From NCBI GenBank assembly GCA_903850335.1, contig CAINLJ010000120.1:1-47566 (forward strand): a stretch of 47,566 nucleotides of DNA. The letters run 5' to 3'. Position numbers and translations under genes: made by a program. The notes beneath the pieces were generated by a model that was given only the letters and a program-made list of their open reading frames with translations, did not search any database and was not told the DNA's origin. This document shows, piece by piece, positions 34,774-43,264 of the stretch (position 1 is the stretch's first letter; every line of letters starts with the position of its first letter). This stretch comes from an uncultured Bacteroidia bacterium. GTDB taxonomy: Bacteria > Bacteroidota > Bacteroidia > Bacteroidales > Prolixibacteraceae.

Positions 34774-36021
34774 TTATGAAATTTCGATTTCAGAAAGTAA
34801 GCTTACCTTTTCAACTATCCGAACAATTACTTCACAGGCTTTTACCATAGATGGAACCGGGATATATTCAAATTTCCCGTGGAAGTTGTGTCCGCCGGCA
34901 AATATATTAGGACAAGGAAGTCCCATAAAAGAGAGGCGAGAACCATCAGTACCCCCACGAATAGGTACAATTTTAGGAATTACACCACATTCAAGCATCG
35001 CTTGTTCAGCTAAATCAACTATATATTTAACAGGTTCAATTTTCTCTCTCATATTGAAGTACTGGTCTTTCAGAGAAAGTTCTGCGGTTCCACTTCCATA
35101 TTCATTATTGATCATTCTAACTACTGATTGCAAAAGGGATTTTCTACCCTCCAATCCGCTTTTTGTAAAATCGCGAAGGATAAACTCAATAGCTGCCTTT
35201 TCCACGGAGCCATTTAAGCCTGTCACATGATAAAATCCCTGGTATCCTTCCGTATGCTCAGGTACTTCATGGTTAGGGATCATCGATAGGAGCTGATTTG
35301 AGATTGAAATTGCATTTTTCATTTTTCCTTTAGCGTAGCCGGGGTGGACACTGGATCCCTGAATTATAATTTTCGCACCTGCTGCATTAAAATTTTCGTA
35401 TTCCAGTTCACCGACCTCACCACCATCCATTGTAAAAGCAAATGAGGCATTAAATTTTTTCACATCAAAATGATCAGCACCTTCACCAATTTCCTCATCC
35501 GGAGTAAATGCCACTTTAACTGTTCCATGATTTATCTCAGGATGGTTAATTAGATACTCCATTGCAGTGATGATCTCAGCAATACCTGCTTTATCATCTG
35601 CTCCAAGGAGTGATTTACCATTAGTTACAATGAGTTCCTGTCCCAGGTAATTCTTTATCTCAGGAAAAACGGAGGGTGAAAGGATAATATTTTTATCTTC
35701 ACCAAGTGTAATATCTCCTCCATCGTAAAAAGATACAATCCTGGGAACAACATTTGCGCCTGTGTAATCAGGACTAGTATCCAGATGAGAAACAAAACCA
35801 ATTACAGGAATCTCATGATGTAAGTTACCGGGAAGGGTTGCATATACATAACCCCATATATCAACCTCAACATCCTGAAGGCCTATAGAAATTAATTCCG
35901 TCGCAAGTGCGAGGGCAAATTCCTTTTGTCCGTCAGTACTTGGTGTTTTGCCGCTTACCGCGTCGGAAGTTGTATTGTATTTAACGTAGCGGATAAACCG
36001 GTCTACAACCTTATTTCTCAT
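34774..36021 (-). CDS. pepT: Peptidase T (tripeptide aminopeptidase)
   Basis: The 415-residue cytoplasmic M20B metallopeptidase removes N-terminal residues from tripeptides. Zinc-binding and catalytic motifs are in place: GFVSHLDTSPD (His79, Asp81), LLGADDKAG (bridging Asp), TPDEEIGEGADHFD (catalytic Glu and zinc ligand) and a late GGHNFHGKFEYIP (zinc-binding His). The length fits PepT (about 405-415). The last few residues (LLSEIEIS) run up to the repeat at 34726-34765, so the extreme C-terminus may have been altered by it, but nothing essential is lost. It probably helps recycle peptides from extracellular proteolysis. Confidence 0.96.
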   Translation of the reverse strand: MRNKVVDRFIRYVKYNTTSDAVSGKTPSTDGQKEFALALATELISIGLQDVEVDIWGYVYATLPGNLHHEIPVIGFVSHLDTSPDYTGANVVPRIVSFYDGGDITLGEDKNIILSPSVFPEIKNYLGQELIVTNGKSLLGADDKAGIAEIITAMEYLINHPEINHGTVKVAFTPDEEIGEGADHFDVKKFNASFAFTMDGGEVGELEYENFNAAGAKIIIQGSSVHPGYAKGKMKNAISISNQLLSMIPNHEVPEHTEGYQGFYHVTGLNGSVEKAAIEFILRDFTKSGLEGRKSLLQSVVRMINNEYGSGTAELSLKDQYFNMREKIEPVKYIVDLAEQAMLECGVIPKIVPIRGGTDGSRLSFMGLPCPNIFAGGHNFHGKFEYIPVPSMVKACEVIVRIVEKVSLLSEIEIS

Positions 36022-36081
36022 GATTTTATATGCTCAATTAATAAAATAGTCAGTTTAGTAGGAAAAGCAGACAAAGTCAGA

Positions 36082-37557
36082 CTAATATGCAAGAGCAAAA
36101 ATCACCCTTTTATCCGAAGGTAAGCCTGTAACCATGCATTTCCCTTCCTCCCGGGGAGCATCAAACGGAATACAACGTATTGTAGCCTTTGTCTCTTCTT
36201 TGATTCGAAGCTCAGTTTCAGTTGTTCCATCCCAGTGTGCAAGGAAGAAACCACCTTTAGAGACTAAAAGCTCCTTAAATTCCTCATAAGAATCAACTTT
36301 CGTCGTATTTTCAGCTCTGAACTGAAAGGCCTTTGAATAGATATTGTTTTGAATAGTTTTCAGGAGATCTTCGACATACTGGTCTATATTTTCAAGTTTC
36401 TCAACCGATTTCTCCAGAGTATCGCGACGGGCAACCTCCACAGAACCGCTTTCCAGATCACGGGGACCAATAGCCAGCCTTACCGGAACACCCTTGAGCT
36501 CATATTCAGCAAATTTCCATCCGGGACGTTGGGAGTCACGGTTATCGTATTTAACGCTAATTCCCCGTTTACGTAATTTGGCCATGATCTCTTCAACTTT
36601 AACCGATATTTCGGACAGTTGCTCCATATTTTTATATATAGGAACTATAACAACTTGATATGGTGCTAGTTTTGGAGGAAGTACAAGGCCGTTATTGTCT
36701 GAATGAGCCATAATTAATGCGCCAATCAGTCGAGTAGACACACCCCACGAAGTGGCCCAGACATAATCCAGCTTACCATCGCGATTGGCAAATTGTACAT
36801 CAAAAGCCTTGGCAAAATTTTGTCCCAGAAAATGAGAAGTTCCGGATTGCAATGCCTTTCCATCCTGCATTAAAGCCTCTATTGTATAGGTCTCGAGTGC
36901 GCCTGCAAATCTTTCATTTGCCGATTTGGCTCCTTTAATAACTGGAATAGCCATGAAGTCTTCAGCAAAACTGGCATATACATTTATCATTTGATTGGTT
37001 TCAGCAAGGGCTTCGTCTCTGGTTTCATGTGCAGTATGTCCTTCCTGCCAAAGAAACTCAGTAGTTCTTAAAAACATTCTGGTCCGCATTTCCCAACGTA
37101 CAACATTCGCCCATTGGTTGCAAAGAATTGGCAAGTCACGGTAGGATTGAATCCAGTTTTTGTAGGTACTCCAGATAATCGTCTCTGAAGTTGGCCGGAT
37201 GATCAGCTCCTCCTCAAGTTTTGCTTCAGGATCCACAATTACCCCTTTACCATCGGGATCATTTTTTAACCTGTAATGTGTAACTACTGCACATTCTTTT
37301 GCGAAGCCATCAACATGATCTGCCTCCTTTGAAAAGAATGACTTTGGAATAAAAAGTGGAAAATACGCGTTTACGTGTCCTGTATCCTTGAACATCTTAT
37401 CAAGCTGAGCCTGCATTTTTTCCCATATAGCGTAGCCGTAAGGTTTTATAACCATGCAACCACGGACTGCTGAATTTTCGGCTAAATCAGCTTTTGCTAC
37501 AAGGTCATTGTACCATTGAGAATAATTTTCTTCCTTTGATGTGAGAACTTTTGCCAT
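36082..37557 (-). CDS. proS: Prolyl-tRNA synthetase, archaeal/eukaryotic-like short type
   Basis: The 491-residue class II synthetase belongs to the ProS type 3 (archaeal/eukaryal-like) group, without the INS editing domain inserted in typical bacterial ProRS. Landmarks are [17 protein letters not shown] (motif 1 region), [33 protein letters not shown] (motif 2 region) and [24 protein letters not shown] (motif 3 region), then the anticodon-binding domain and a C-terminal zinc-like domain ending VIFALAY. It charges tRNA-Pro in the cytoplasm. Bacteroidetes commonly carry this type. It lies 60 bp upstream of pepT on the same strand and they may be co-transcribed. Confidence 0.97.
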   Translation of the reverse strand: MAKVLTSKEENYSQWYNDLVAKADLAENSAVRGCMVIKPYGYAIWEKMQAQLDKMFKDTGHVNAYFPLFIPKSFFSKEADHVDGFAKECAVVTHYRLKNDPDGKGVIVDPEAKLEEELIIRPTSETIIWSTYKNWIQSYRDLPILCNQWANVVRWEMRTRMFLRTTEFLWQEGHTAHETRDEALAETNQMINVYASFAEDFMAIPVIKGAKSANERFAGALETYTIEALMQDGKALQSGTSHFLGQNFAKAFDVQFANRDGKLDYVWATSWGVSTRLIGALIMAHSDNNGLVLPPKLAPYQVVIVPIYKNMEQLSEISVKVEEIMAKLRKRGISVKYDNRDSQRPGWKFAEYELKGVPVRLAIGPRDLESGSVEVARRDTLEKSVEKLENIDQYVEDLLKTIQNNIYSKAFQFRAENTTKVDSYEEFKELLVSKGGFFLAHWDGTTETELRIKEETKATIRCIPFDAPREEGKCMVTGLPSDKRVIFALAY

Positions 37558-37656
37558 TACTAAGTATTTGGTATAATATTTGCTTTAAATTTCATAATTT
37601 TAGCTCGCAAATTAACGAAAAGTTCAGGGATTTTTTAATACTAAGGAGAACAAATC

Positions 37657-39009
37657 ATGAAAACAAATGTAAAACTGCTTATTGTCATTTCACTTCTTGT
37701 AAGTGCATGTACGACAGGATCTATGGTTACATCCAGTAGTTATACCGATGATGCATATTTTACACCGGGTGATCATCCCCTTTTAGCTGCCGGCTCTGGA
37801 ATTAACCATCAGCAGAAAGAAAAACAGTCTGCTACAATAACCGGTTTGCGGCAGGAGGATGCAGGGAAAATCGTCGATAATTATTATTCAGATAAAAAGG
37901 ATGATAATTTACAAAATGATGCAAATACTTTAAATACAGATCAATCCGGTGCTGCCAATACCTATGAGGCGGACGAACAGGCCAGGGATTTTATCGAAAA
38001 TTATGATGACTCGGAAGATATTGATTATACTACACGTATCAGGACATTTTATAATCCCTATGCATATGATCCATATTGGGATTCGTATTACACCCCTGGG
38101 TTTGGCTTTGGATGGGGATTAGGACTTGGATTTGGTTTTGGTGGATTCTACGGAGGATATTACAGTCCATTTTATGGATGGGGCGGTTATTATCCTTATT
38201 GGGGAGGATATTATGGTGGTTACTATCCTTACTGGGGTGGACATCATGGCGGCTGGGGTCATCACGAACGATATGCCGACAACAGAAACTACTATTATGG
38301 AAGGCAAAATCAGGCGGGTTCACGTGTCTCGGGTACTTTGGGAATCAATGGCAGCGGACGCGGTGCCGTTAGTTCATCTTATTCCGGAGGAAGGTCGATT
38401 AGCAGAACAATGTCCGGGACATCAGGAATGACCTCACGCAGTTCCGGATTAAATACTACAGGATCAGCCAACCTGTCAACCAGGCAGGCTGGAACACGTT
38501 ACACGGTTAACCCAAACATAACCCGCAGTGCATCGATAAACGCTACCGGTCAACAGGGCACAACTTCCGGATCTCAGACAAACCTGAATTTACGGAGGAA
38601 TCAGATTGTTGGTCAAAGCGGACAGGTTTCCAGACAATCAACAACGCCTAACGGAGCTGTGCGATATACACCAACCTATTCGAGACCCAGAACAAATATT
38701 CAGGCTACTTACAATAGTGGTTCTGCAAGGCAGTATTCAAGACCACAAAGTTATTCAACAAACACAGGTTCGGGAAGATCAACAATAATAAACAGCTACA
38801 GGAGTAGTTCTTCCCCTGCCTCTGCCAGTCAGCCCAGAAGTGGTGGACAGGTATCAGGAGCAGTACGGAGCAATTCATCGTCAGGCTCATATTCTGCCCC
38901 AGCACGCAGCAGCAGTTCATTCAGCAGCGGTGGCGGTGGCGGCAGATCTTTTTCCGGCGGAGGAAATTCCGGCGGTGGCGGTGGTGGCGGCGGCGGTCGC
39001 AGACATTAA
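37657..39009 (+). CDS. Low-complexity Gly/Tyr- and Ser-rich lipoprotein
   Basis: The 450-residue protein has a lipoprotein signal with Cys18 (LLVSAC). After an Asp/Asn-rich region with a FIENYDDSEDIDY stretch comes an aromatic/glycine block (about 128-215) built of repeats such as GFGFGWGLGLGFGFGG, GGYYPYWGGYYGG and GGHHGGWGHH. A long Ser/Thr/Gly/Arg-rich region follows, and the tail is nearly pure Gly (about 425-448) ending RRH. Such proteins are sometimes auto-annotated as 'vitellogenin' from composition alone; that name has no functional meaning. The composition suggests a disordered, sticky surface or periplasmic lipoprotein. The OmpP1/FadL-like gene follows after 48 bp and may be co-transcribed. 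The function is unknown. Confidence 0.8.
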   Translation: MKTNVKLLIVISLLVSACTTGSMVTSSSYTDDAYFTPGDHPLLAAGSGINHQQKEKQSATITGLRQEDAGKIVDNYYSDKKDDNLQNDANTLNTDQSGAANTYEADEQARDFIENYDDSEDIDYTTRIRTFYNPYAYDPYWDSYYTPGFGFGWGLGLGFGFGGFYGGYYSPFYGWGGYYPYWGGYYGGYYPYWGGHHGGWGHHERYADNRNYYYGRQNQAGSRVSGTLGINGSGRGAVSSSYSGGRSISRTMSGTSGMTSRSSGLNTTGSANLSTRQAGTRYTVNPNITRSASINATGQQGTTSGSQTNLNLRRNQIVGQSGQVSRQSTTPNGAVRYTPTYSRPRTNIQATYNSGSARQYSRPQSYSTNTGSGRSTIINSYRSSSSPASASQPRSGGQVSGAVRSNSSSGSYSAPARSSSSFSSGGGGGRSFSGGGNSGGGGGGGGGRRH

Positions 39010-39057
39010 TCGGCTTAAAATTGAAATAACCTCAATCGAAAATAATTAGTCATTGAA

Positions 39058-40614
39058 ATGAAAAAATTAATACTTACACTATTTATATTGACGGAATTAG
39101 TGTCGCTCTCGTTTGGCCAGAATGTATATATTGATCAGGCATTACTATTCTCCCAACAAAATTTTGGTTCAACAGCCCGATCAAAGGCAATGGGTAATGC
39201 CTTTGGGGCAATAGGCGGAGATTTCTCCTCGCTGAGCATTAACCCGGCCGGAATTGGAATATACCTCCGTTCGGAACTCTCCACAACCATTGATGCAATC
39301 GGGGTCATGAATACAAATACTACCTATCAGGGTCAGTCGAGCGATGCGCGAAGTAACAATTTCAGTTTTAGAAACTTTGGATATGTTTATGCTGGTCCGG
39401 TTAGGGATGCCGGTTCCGGATTAATATCCTGTAACTTCGGTATCGGATTCAATAAATTAAACAATTTCAATCAGACCATTTCGGTAGGTAAATCTGGCTC
39501 ACCCCATTCCCGGATGGATGACTTTGCTTCTAAATCAAATGGAATACCAAATTCCGATTTAGTTGATGCATCCGGTTATAATCCATATAATAATCCTAAT
39601 GTTCCGTGGGAAAGTAAACTTGCCTGGGAGACTTATCTGATAAATGTTGCAAATCCGGATATTAATGGGGACGGCAATCAATACTCAAGTTTTTTATTTC
39701 CTAAGGAGCTTGTCAATCAGAATCTTACTGTCAACAAAGAAGGATACCTGAACGAATATTTATTGTCTTCGGGAGCAAATTTTAATCACAAACTTTACCT
39801 TGGATTAACTGTGGGTTTGCAGGATCTTTATTATAGTGAATCAGCCACCTATTCGGAAAATGGGAACATTAATACCACTAGTTTTGGTAGTTTCGAATAT
39901 TCAAATAATTCAAGTACAAGAGGTTATGGGGTTAATTTTAAATTTGGCGCCATCTTTAAACCGATTGCCGGATTAAGGTTAGGGGCTGCCATCCACACAC
40001 CGACTTTCTTTAAATTTAAAGAGACATACAGTTCAGTAATGTCGTCAGATCTTAAAAATGTAAGTCCCGGTTCAGATGGAATTCATAAAGCCGAATCGCC
40101 CATTGGAAATAACGATTACAAATTCAATACACCAATGAGAGTCATAGGAAGTGTAGCGTATCAATTTGGAAAGATTGCAATGTTATCTTTTGATTATGAA
40201 AATGTTGACTATTCAAATTCCCGGTATATGAACACTAACGGCAATGACTACTCTTGGGATAATTCCAGTATACGATTAAAATACAGGCCAACAAGTAATT
40301 TAAGGTTTGGGGGTGAATTGAAACCAATTGATGTACTGAGTCTGCGTGCAGGATATGAGCTCTATGGAAACCCATACAAGAAATCAATTCCTGATCCTAC
40401 AGATCCAACTATTATGATTACACAGCCAAACAGCGATTACAGCTTTAAAACAATTAATTTTGGTATTGGTTATCGTCTTGACAATGTATCATTTGATGTA
40501 TCTTACAGTCTTGGACGCAAGACAGACTACAATTATATTTACGGGAATGTCGATCCGGTTAAGTACCAGAGAAACAATAATGAACTAATCTTATCAATGA
40601 TAATTAAACTTTAG
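39058..40614 (+). CDS. OmpP1/FadL-family outer-membrane transport protein
   Basis: The 518-residue protein has a signal peptide (to about residue 20, LSFGQ) and the N-terminal FadL-family pattern: QQNFGSTARSKAMGNAFGAIGGDFSSLSINPAGI. This corresponds to the N-terminal hatch and first strands of a 14-stranded barrel. The rest is amphipathic beta-strands, and the terminal strand ends NNELILSMIIKL. FadL-type channels take up hydrophobic compounds such as long-chain fatty acids or aromatic hydrocarbons; the substrate here cannot be assigned. A perfect 15-bp hairpin lies about 100 bp downstream and should terminate transcription from both sides. Confidence 0.88.
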   Translation: MKKLILTLFILTELVSLSFGQNVYIDQALLFSQQNFGSTARSKAMGNAFGAIGGDFSSLSINPAGIGIYLRSELSTTIDAIGVMNTNTTYQGQSSDARSNNFSFRNFGYVYAGPVRDAGSGLISCNFGIGFNKLNNFNQTISVGKSGSPHSRMDDFASKSNGIPNSDLVDASGYNPYNNPNVPWESKLAWETYLINVANPDINGDGNQYSSFLFPKELVNQNLTVNKEGYLNEYLLSSGANFNHKLYLGLTVGLQDLYYSESATYSENGNINTTSFGSFEYSNNSSTRGYGVNFKFGAIFKPIAGLRLGAAIHTPTFFKFKETYSSVMSSDLKNVSPGSDGIHKAESPIGNNDYKFNTPMRVIGSVAYQFGKIAMLSFDYENVDYSNSRYMNTNGNDYSWDNSSIRLKYRPTSNLRFGGELKPIDVLSLRAGYELYGNPYKKSIPDPTDPTIMITQPNSDYSFKTINFGIGYRLDNVSFDVSYSLGRKTDYNYIYGNVDPVKYQRNNNELILSMIIKL

Positions 40615-40714
40615 AAACTTTGATTTTATTCTCAAGGCATTCAAAAAGAAAGCATAAACATTGAGAGACTAGCACAAGAAAGAAATATTTGCAGGGAAGA
40701 AAAATAGTATTAAA

Positions 40715-40755
40715 AAACGGTCGTCAAAGAACAAATGTAACTTTGACGACCGTTT
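40715..40755. terminator. Perfect 15-bp hairpin, bidirectional terminator
   Basis: AAACGGTCGTCAAAG (40715-40729) and CTTTGACGACCGTTT (40741-40755) pair perfectly around an 11-nt loop. The stem begins and ends in A/T runs, so each strand ends in a short U-tract. It separates two convergent genes, ending at 40614 (plus) and 40778 (minus), as expected for a shared intrinsic terminator. Confidence 0.85.
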
Positions 40756-40777
40756 GCAATTTTACCGGTTAGGAACT

Positions 40778-41167
40778 TTATCTGCGTTCTTCCATACGTT
40801 TTTTACGTTCCTCAATTTGTTTCTTTCTTAAAGCGTCAAGCTTTAAGCCTTGATCCGGCGTAAGAACTGCCTTGATTTTCGTGTCAGTTTCTTCTGCCAT
40901 TTTCATTCTTTCTTCGTGCATCTTCTCACGATCGAAGTTGCCACCGCCCTCGCGCATTTTTGCAAACGACTCTGCTTGTTTTTTTTGAGCCTCCGAAACG
41001 ATTGGCGTCACCTTTGCAACCTGATCTTTTGAGAGACCAAGTTCTGTAGTGAGATTATCAATTTCCCGCTGAAGGCGGGCAGCAGGATCGCGTTGCCCCC
41101 CAGGCTGAGCAATAACTGTACCCATTGCAATAATAGCAACCAGAATAACCAAAAATAATTTTTTCAT
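40778..41167 (-). CDS. Small secreted Spy/CpxP-like (LTxxQ-type) protein
   Basis: The 129-residue protein has a signal peptide (to about residue 20, TVIAQ) and a mature part that is almost all charged helix. It has LQREIDNLTTELGLSKDQVAKV and later VLTPDQGLKLDALRKKQ, resembling the LTxxQ repeats of Spy/CpxP periplasmic proteins. The C-terminus is a Lys/Glu/Arg run (KKRMEERR). Members of this class act as ATP-independent periplasmic chaperones or stress sensors in Proteobacteria; Bacteroidetes versions are uncharacterised. The resemblance is of pattern only. The gene stands alone, bounded by the terminator at 40715-40755. Confidence 0.7.
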   Translation of the reverse strand: MKKLFLVILVAIIAMGTVIAQPGGQRDPAARLQREIDNLTTELGLSKDQVAKVTPIVSEAQKKQAESFAKMREGGGNFDREKMHEERMKMAEETDTKIKAVLTPDQGLKLDALRKKQIEERKKRMEERR

Positions 41168-41239
41168 CGCTGTAATGTTTTAAATACAACGGTTAGATAT
41201 TCTTAATTGCCAATGGTTTAAAGGGAATTGATGATTTAT

Positions 41240-42082
41240 TTAATTTTGTGAGTCTATGAACCGTATTCCCTCAGTTGTTATGGAAATTATGCGACGTTTA
41301 TACAAGGATCCGATAGCTTGTTTGAATGTTTTCTTGCTGATACCAAATACCCGGTAAACCTCTTCTGCATCACTTTTATCTGAAACTGCAATAAAACCCC
41401 CGGCTTTTTTCAAATCGTCCAGAATCATCTGGGTTATTGGGTCAACTTTCTCGTATCCAAGCGGATGAAGTGAAAGATCAATTTTATTGTCCGGTCGTAT
41501 CTTTTTTATGTATCCTTTGATCTTTAGTCCCTTGGCAAGTTGTTCAAAGACTTCATTTTCATAGAGTATTCCCCAGTGACAATTATTAATTATAGCTTTG
41601 TATCCAAGATCGGTCTCACTCTCAACTATCAAATCAACTTCTTGACCTACTGAATATTCAGGCAATGTTTTATCCAAAAATTTATTCAGTTTAGCCGATG
41701 CTGCAATTCGTTTAGTTTCTTCATCAACATAAATATAAACCAAATAGGACCTGCCTTCCATCATGGTTGCCTTTTGTTCCCGAAAGGGTACAAGCAAATC
41801 TTTCATTATGCCCCAGTCAAGGAAGGTTCCAATTTTATTTACTGAGTTTACACGTAACATGGCAAATTCACCAACTACTGCAAAGGGTTTTTCAGTTGTG
41901 GCAACCGGACGATCTTCAGAATCCAGATAAACAAAAACATCAACAAGGTCACCAGGTTTGCAATTGGCAGGTACATAGCGGATAGGCATTAATATTTCGC
42001 CTTCACTAGCTCCATCGAGGTAAACCCCGAAATCCACTTCTTTTATAACCCTGAGGCTATTATATTTGCCAATTTCAGCCAT
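41240..42082 (-). CDS. cvfB: CvfB-like S1 RNA-binding protein
   Basis: From the ATG at 42082 the protein has 280 residues; the longer frame to 42190 would overlap the upstream gene, and MAEIGKYNSLRVIKEVDFGVYLDG is the expected CvfB start. Three S1-like domains follow, with GEILMPIRYVP, GTFLDWGIMKDLLVPFREQ and KAIINNCHWGILYENEVF, then a C-terminal winged-helix part (SDKSDAEEVYRVFGISKKTFKQAIGSLYKRRII) typical of the family. CvfB binds RNA and affects virulence-gene expression in Staphylococcus aureus; in Bacteroidetes it is a conserved protein of unknown target. It follows the small gene at 42087-42419 after only 4 bp. Confidence 0.9.
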   Translation of the reverse strand: MAEIGKYNSLRVIKEVDFGVYLDGASEGEILMPIRYVPANCKPGDLVDVFVYLDSEDRPVATTEKPFAVVGEFAMLRVNSVNKIGTFLDWGIMKDLLVPFREQKATMMEGRSYLVYIYVDEETKRIAASAKLNKFLDKTLPEYSVGQEVDLIVESETDLGYKAIINNCHWGILYENEVFEQLAKGLKIKGYIKKIRPDNKIDLSLHPLGYEKVDPITQMILDDLKKAGGFIAVSDKSDAEEVYRVFGISKKTFKQAIGSLYKRRIISITTEGIRFIDSQN

Positions 42083-42086
42083 CTGA

Positions 42087-42419
42087 TCAGAAATAATCCG
42101 GTGCTGTTTTCTTTGCAGTTGCTGCTGCAGATACGAAATATTTATCCAGATGGGTGAGCAAAAGTTCAATAAAATAAGCATGATAGGCACTGTATAATGA
42201 GGCGGTCATTCCTGCATCTTTGGTTCCAAGAATGCCAAATTTCAATTCTCCATCACCAATTTCAGGGCGAAGCCATGCACGGTTAATCCATCTGTCAGGG
42301 GTATGTGAAAAGTCACCCGAGGAGTCATAGGACCATAAATCAGTTACCCTTTCATCAATAACACGTTTAATTTCATTTAATAATCCCTCAGGATTGTCAG
42401 TTTTCACCAGTATTGCCAT
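42087..42419 (-). CDS. Conserved hypothetical protein, 110 aa
   Basis: I do not recognise this family. The protein is soluble, without signal peptide or membrane helix. It starts MAILVKTDNPEGLLNEIKRVIDERV, has a Trp-rich middle (VTDLWSYDSSGDF, TPDRWINRAWLRPEI), and then GELKFGILGTKDAGMT followed by a helix LYSAYHAYFIELLLTHLD. The regular alternation and tight packing between uppP (22 bp) and cvfB (4 bp) show that it is a real gene, probably in one transcript with both. No enzymatic motif is seen. Confidence 0.7.
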   Translation of the reverse strand: MAILVKTDNPEGLLNEIKRVIDERVTDLWSYDSSGDFSHTPDRWINRAWLRPEIGDGELKFGILGTKDAGMTASLYSAYHAYFIELLLTHLDKYFVSAAATAKKTAPDYF

Positions 42420-42441
42420 GATAATTTACTATTTATTTTAA

Positions 42442-43236
42442 CTAAAGTATACTAAGATCGTAGCCCAGAAAGCTAAGAATGAGAATGATAAGTCCAACAA
42501 CGATACGATAATAGCCAAATGCCTTAAACCCGTGTTTGGTAAGAAAATCAATAAAGAATTTAATTGCAACCATCGCAACAAGGAAGGCGACCACATTTCC
42601 AATTAGAAGGGTTACAAGATTGTCGGATAGCACAGATACGCTCTGAGGATCCTTAATCAGTTTAAGAAGTTTATATCCTGAGGCTGCTGCCATTGTTGGT
42701 ACCGCCAGGAAAAATGAAAATTCTGCTGCGTTTTTTCTTGTCAGTTTCGTCGTCATGCCACCAACAATTGTTGCCATCGATCGCGAAACACCTGGAATCA
42801 TAGCAATGCATTGGTAGAAGCCAATTTTTAAAGATCTTTTCCAATCCATATCCTGATTTTCGGCAGGGTGATTGAACCATTTATCCACAAATAGCATCAA
42901 AATACCACCTACTACAAGCATTGCAGCCACTACATTAACATTTTCGAGCAGGCTGTCAATCTTTTCATGTAGTAAAAATCCAATAACCAGTGCAGGAAGA
43001 ACTGCGATCAACAGTTTCCAATAAAAATCCCAGGTCTGGAAAAACCTTTTCCAGTAAAGCACAACAACCGATAAAATAGCTCCGAATTGAATGTTAACAG
43101 TGAAATCCTTGACAAAGTCTGTGCTTGGAACCATCAGGATCTTCTGGGCAATGATCATGTGCCCTGTTGAAGAAACAGGTAAAAACTCAGTTATTCCTTC
43201 AACAATTGCGATCAAAATACTCTGCAGGGTAGTCAT
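42442..43236 (-). CDS. uppP: Undecaprenyl-diphosphatase BacA/UppP
   Basis: The 264-residue integral membrane protein recycles the lipid carrier of cell-wall synthesis by dephosphorylating undecaprenyl diphosphate. The first signature EGITEFLPVSSTGHM spans residues 13-27 with the catalytic Glu17 and His26 region, and the second, PGVSRSMATIVGG, carries the essential Arg. Several membrane helices follow, for example VTLLIGNVVAFLVAMVAIKFF. The length is normal for the family (about 260-275). Overexpression of the family gives bacitracin resistance. It lies between the M16 protease gene (28 bp) and the small unknown gene. Confidence 0.96.
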   Translation of the reverse strand: MTTLQSILIAIVEGITEFLPVSSTGHMIIAQKILMVPSTDFVKDFTVNIQFGAILSVVVLYWKRFFQTWDFYWKLLIAVLPALVIGFLLHEKIDSLLENVNVVAAMLVVGGILMLFVDKWFNHPAENQDMDWKRSLKIGFYQCIAMIPGVSRSMATIVGGMTTKLTRKNAAEFSFFLAVPTMAAASGYKLLKLIKDPQSVSVLSDNLVTLLIGNVVAFLVAMVAIKFFIDFLTKHGFKAFGYYRIVVGLIILILSFLGYDLSIL

Positions 43237-43264
43237 ATATTGTTGGATTTTAAAAATTTACTTA

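Noticed and set aside
34721-35230. Plus-strand open frame of 169 residues
   Set aside because: It is antisense to pepT, whose zinc and catalytic motifs are complete; the peptide has no recognisable family feature.
38039-38431. Several overlapping open frames on both strands within the Gly/Tyr block
   Set aside because: Low-complexity repeated codons open all frames; the lipoprotein frame has the signal peptide and spans the whole region.
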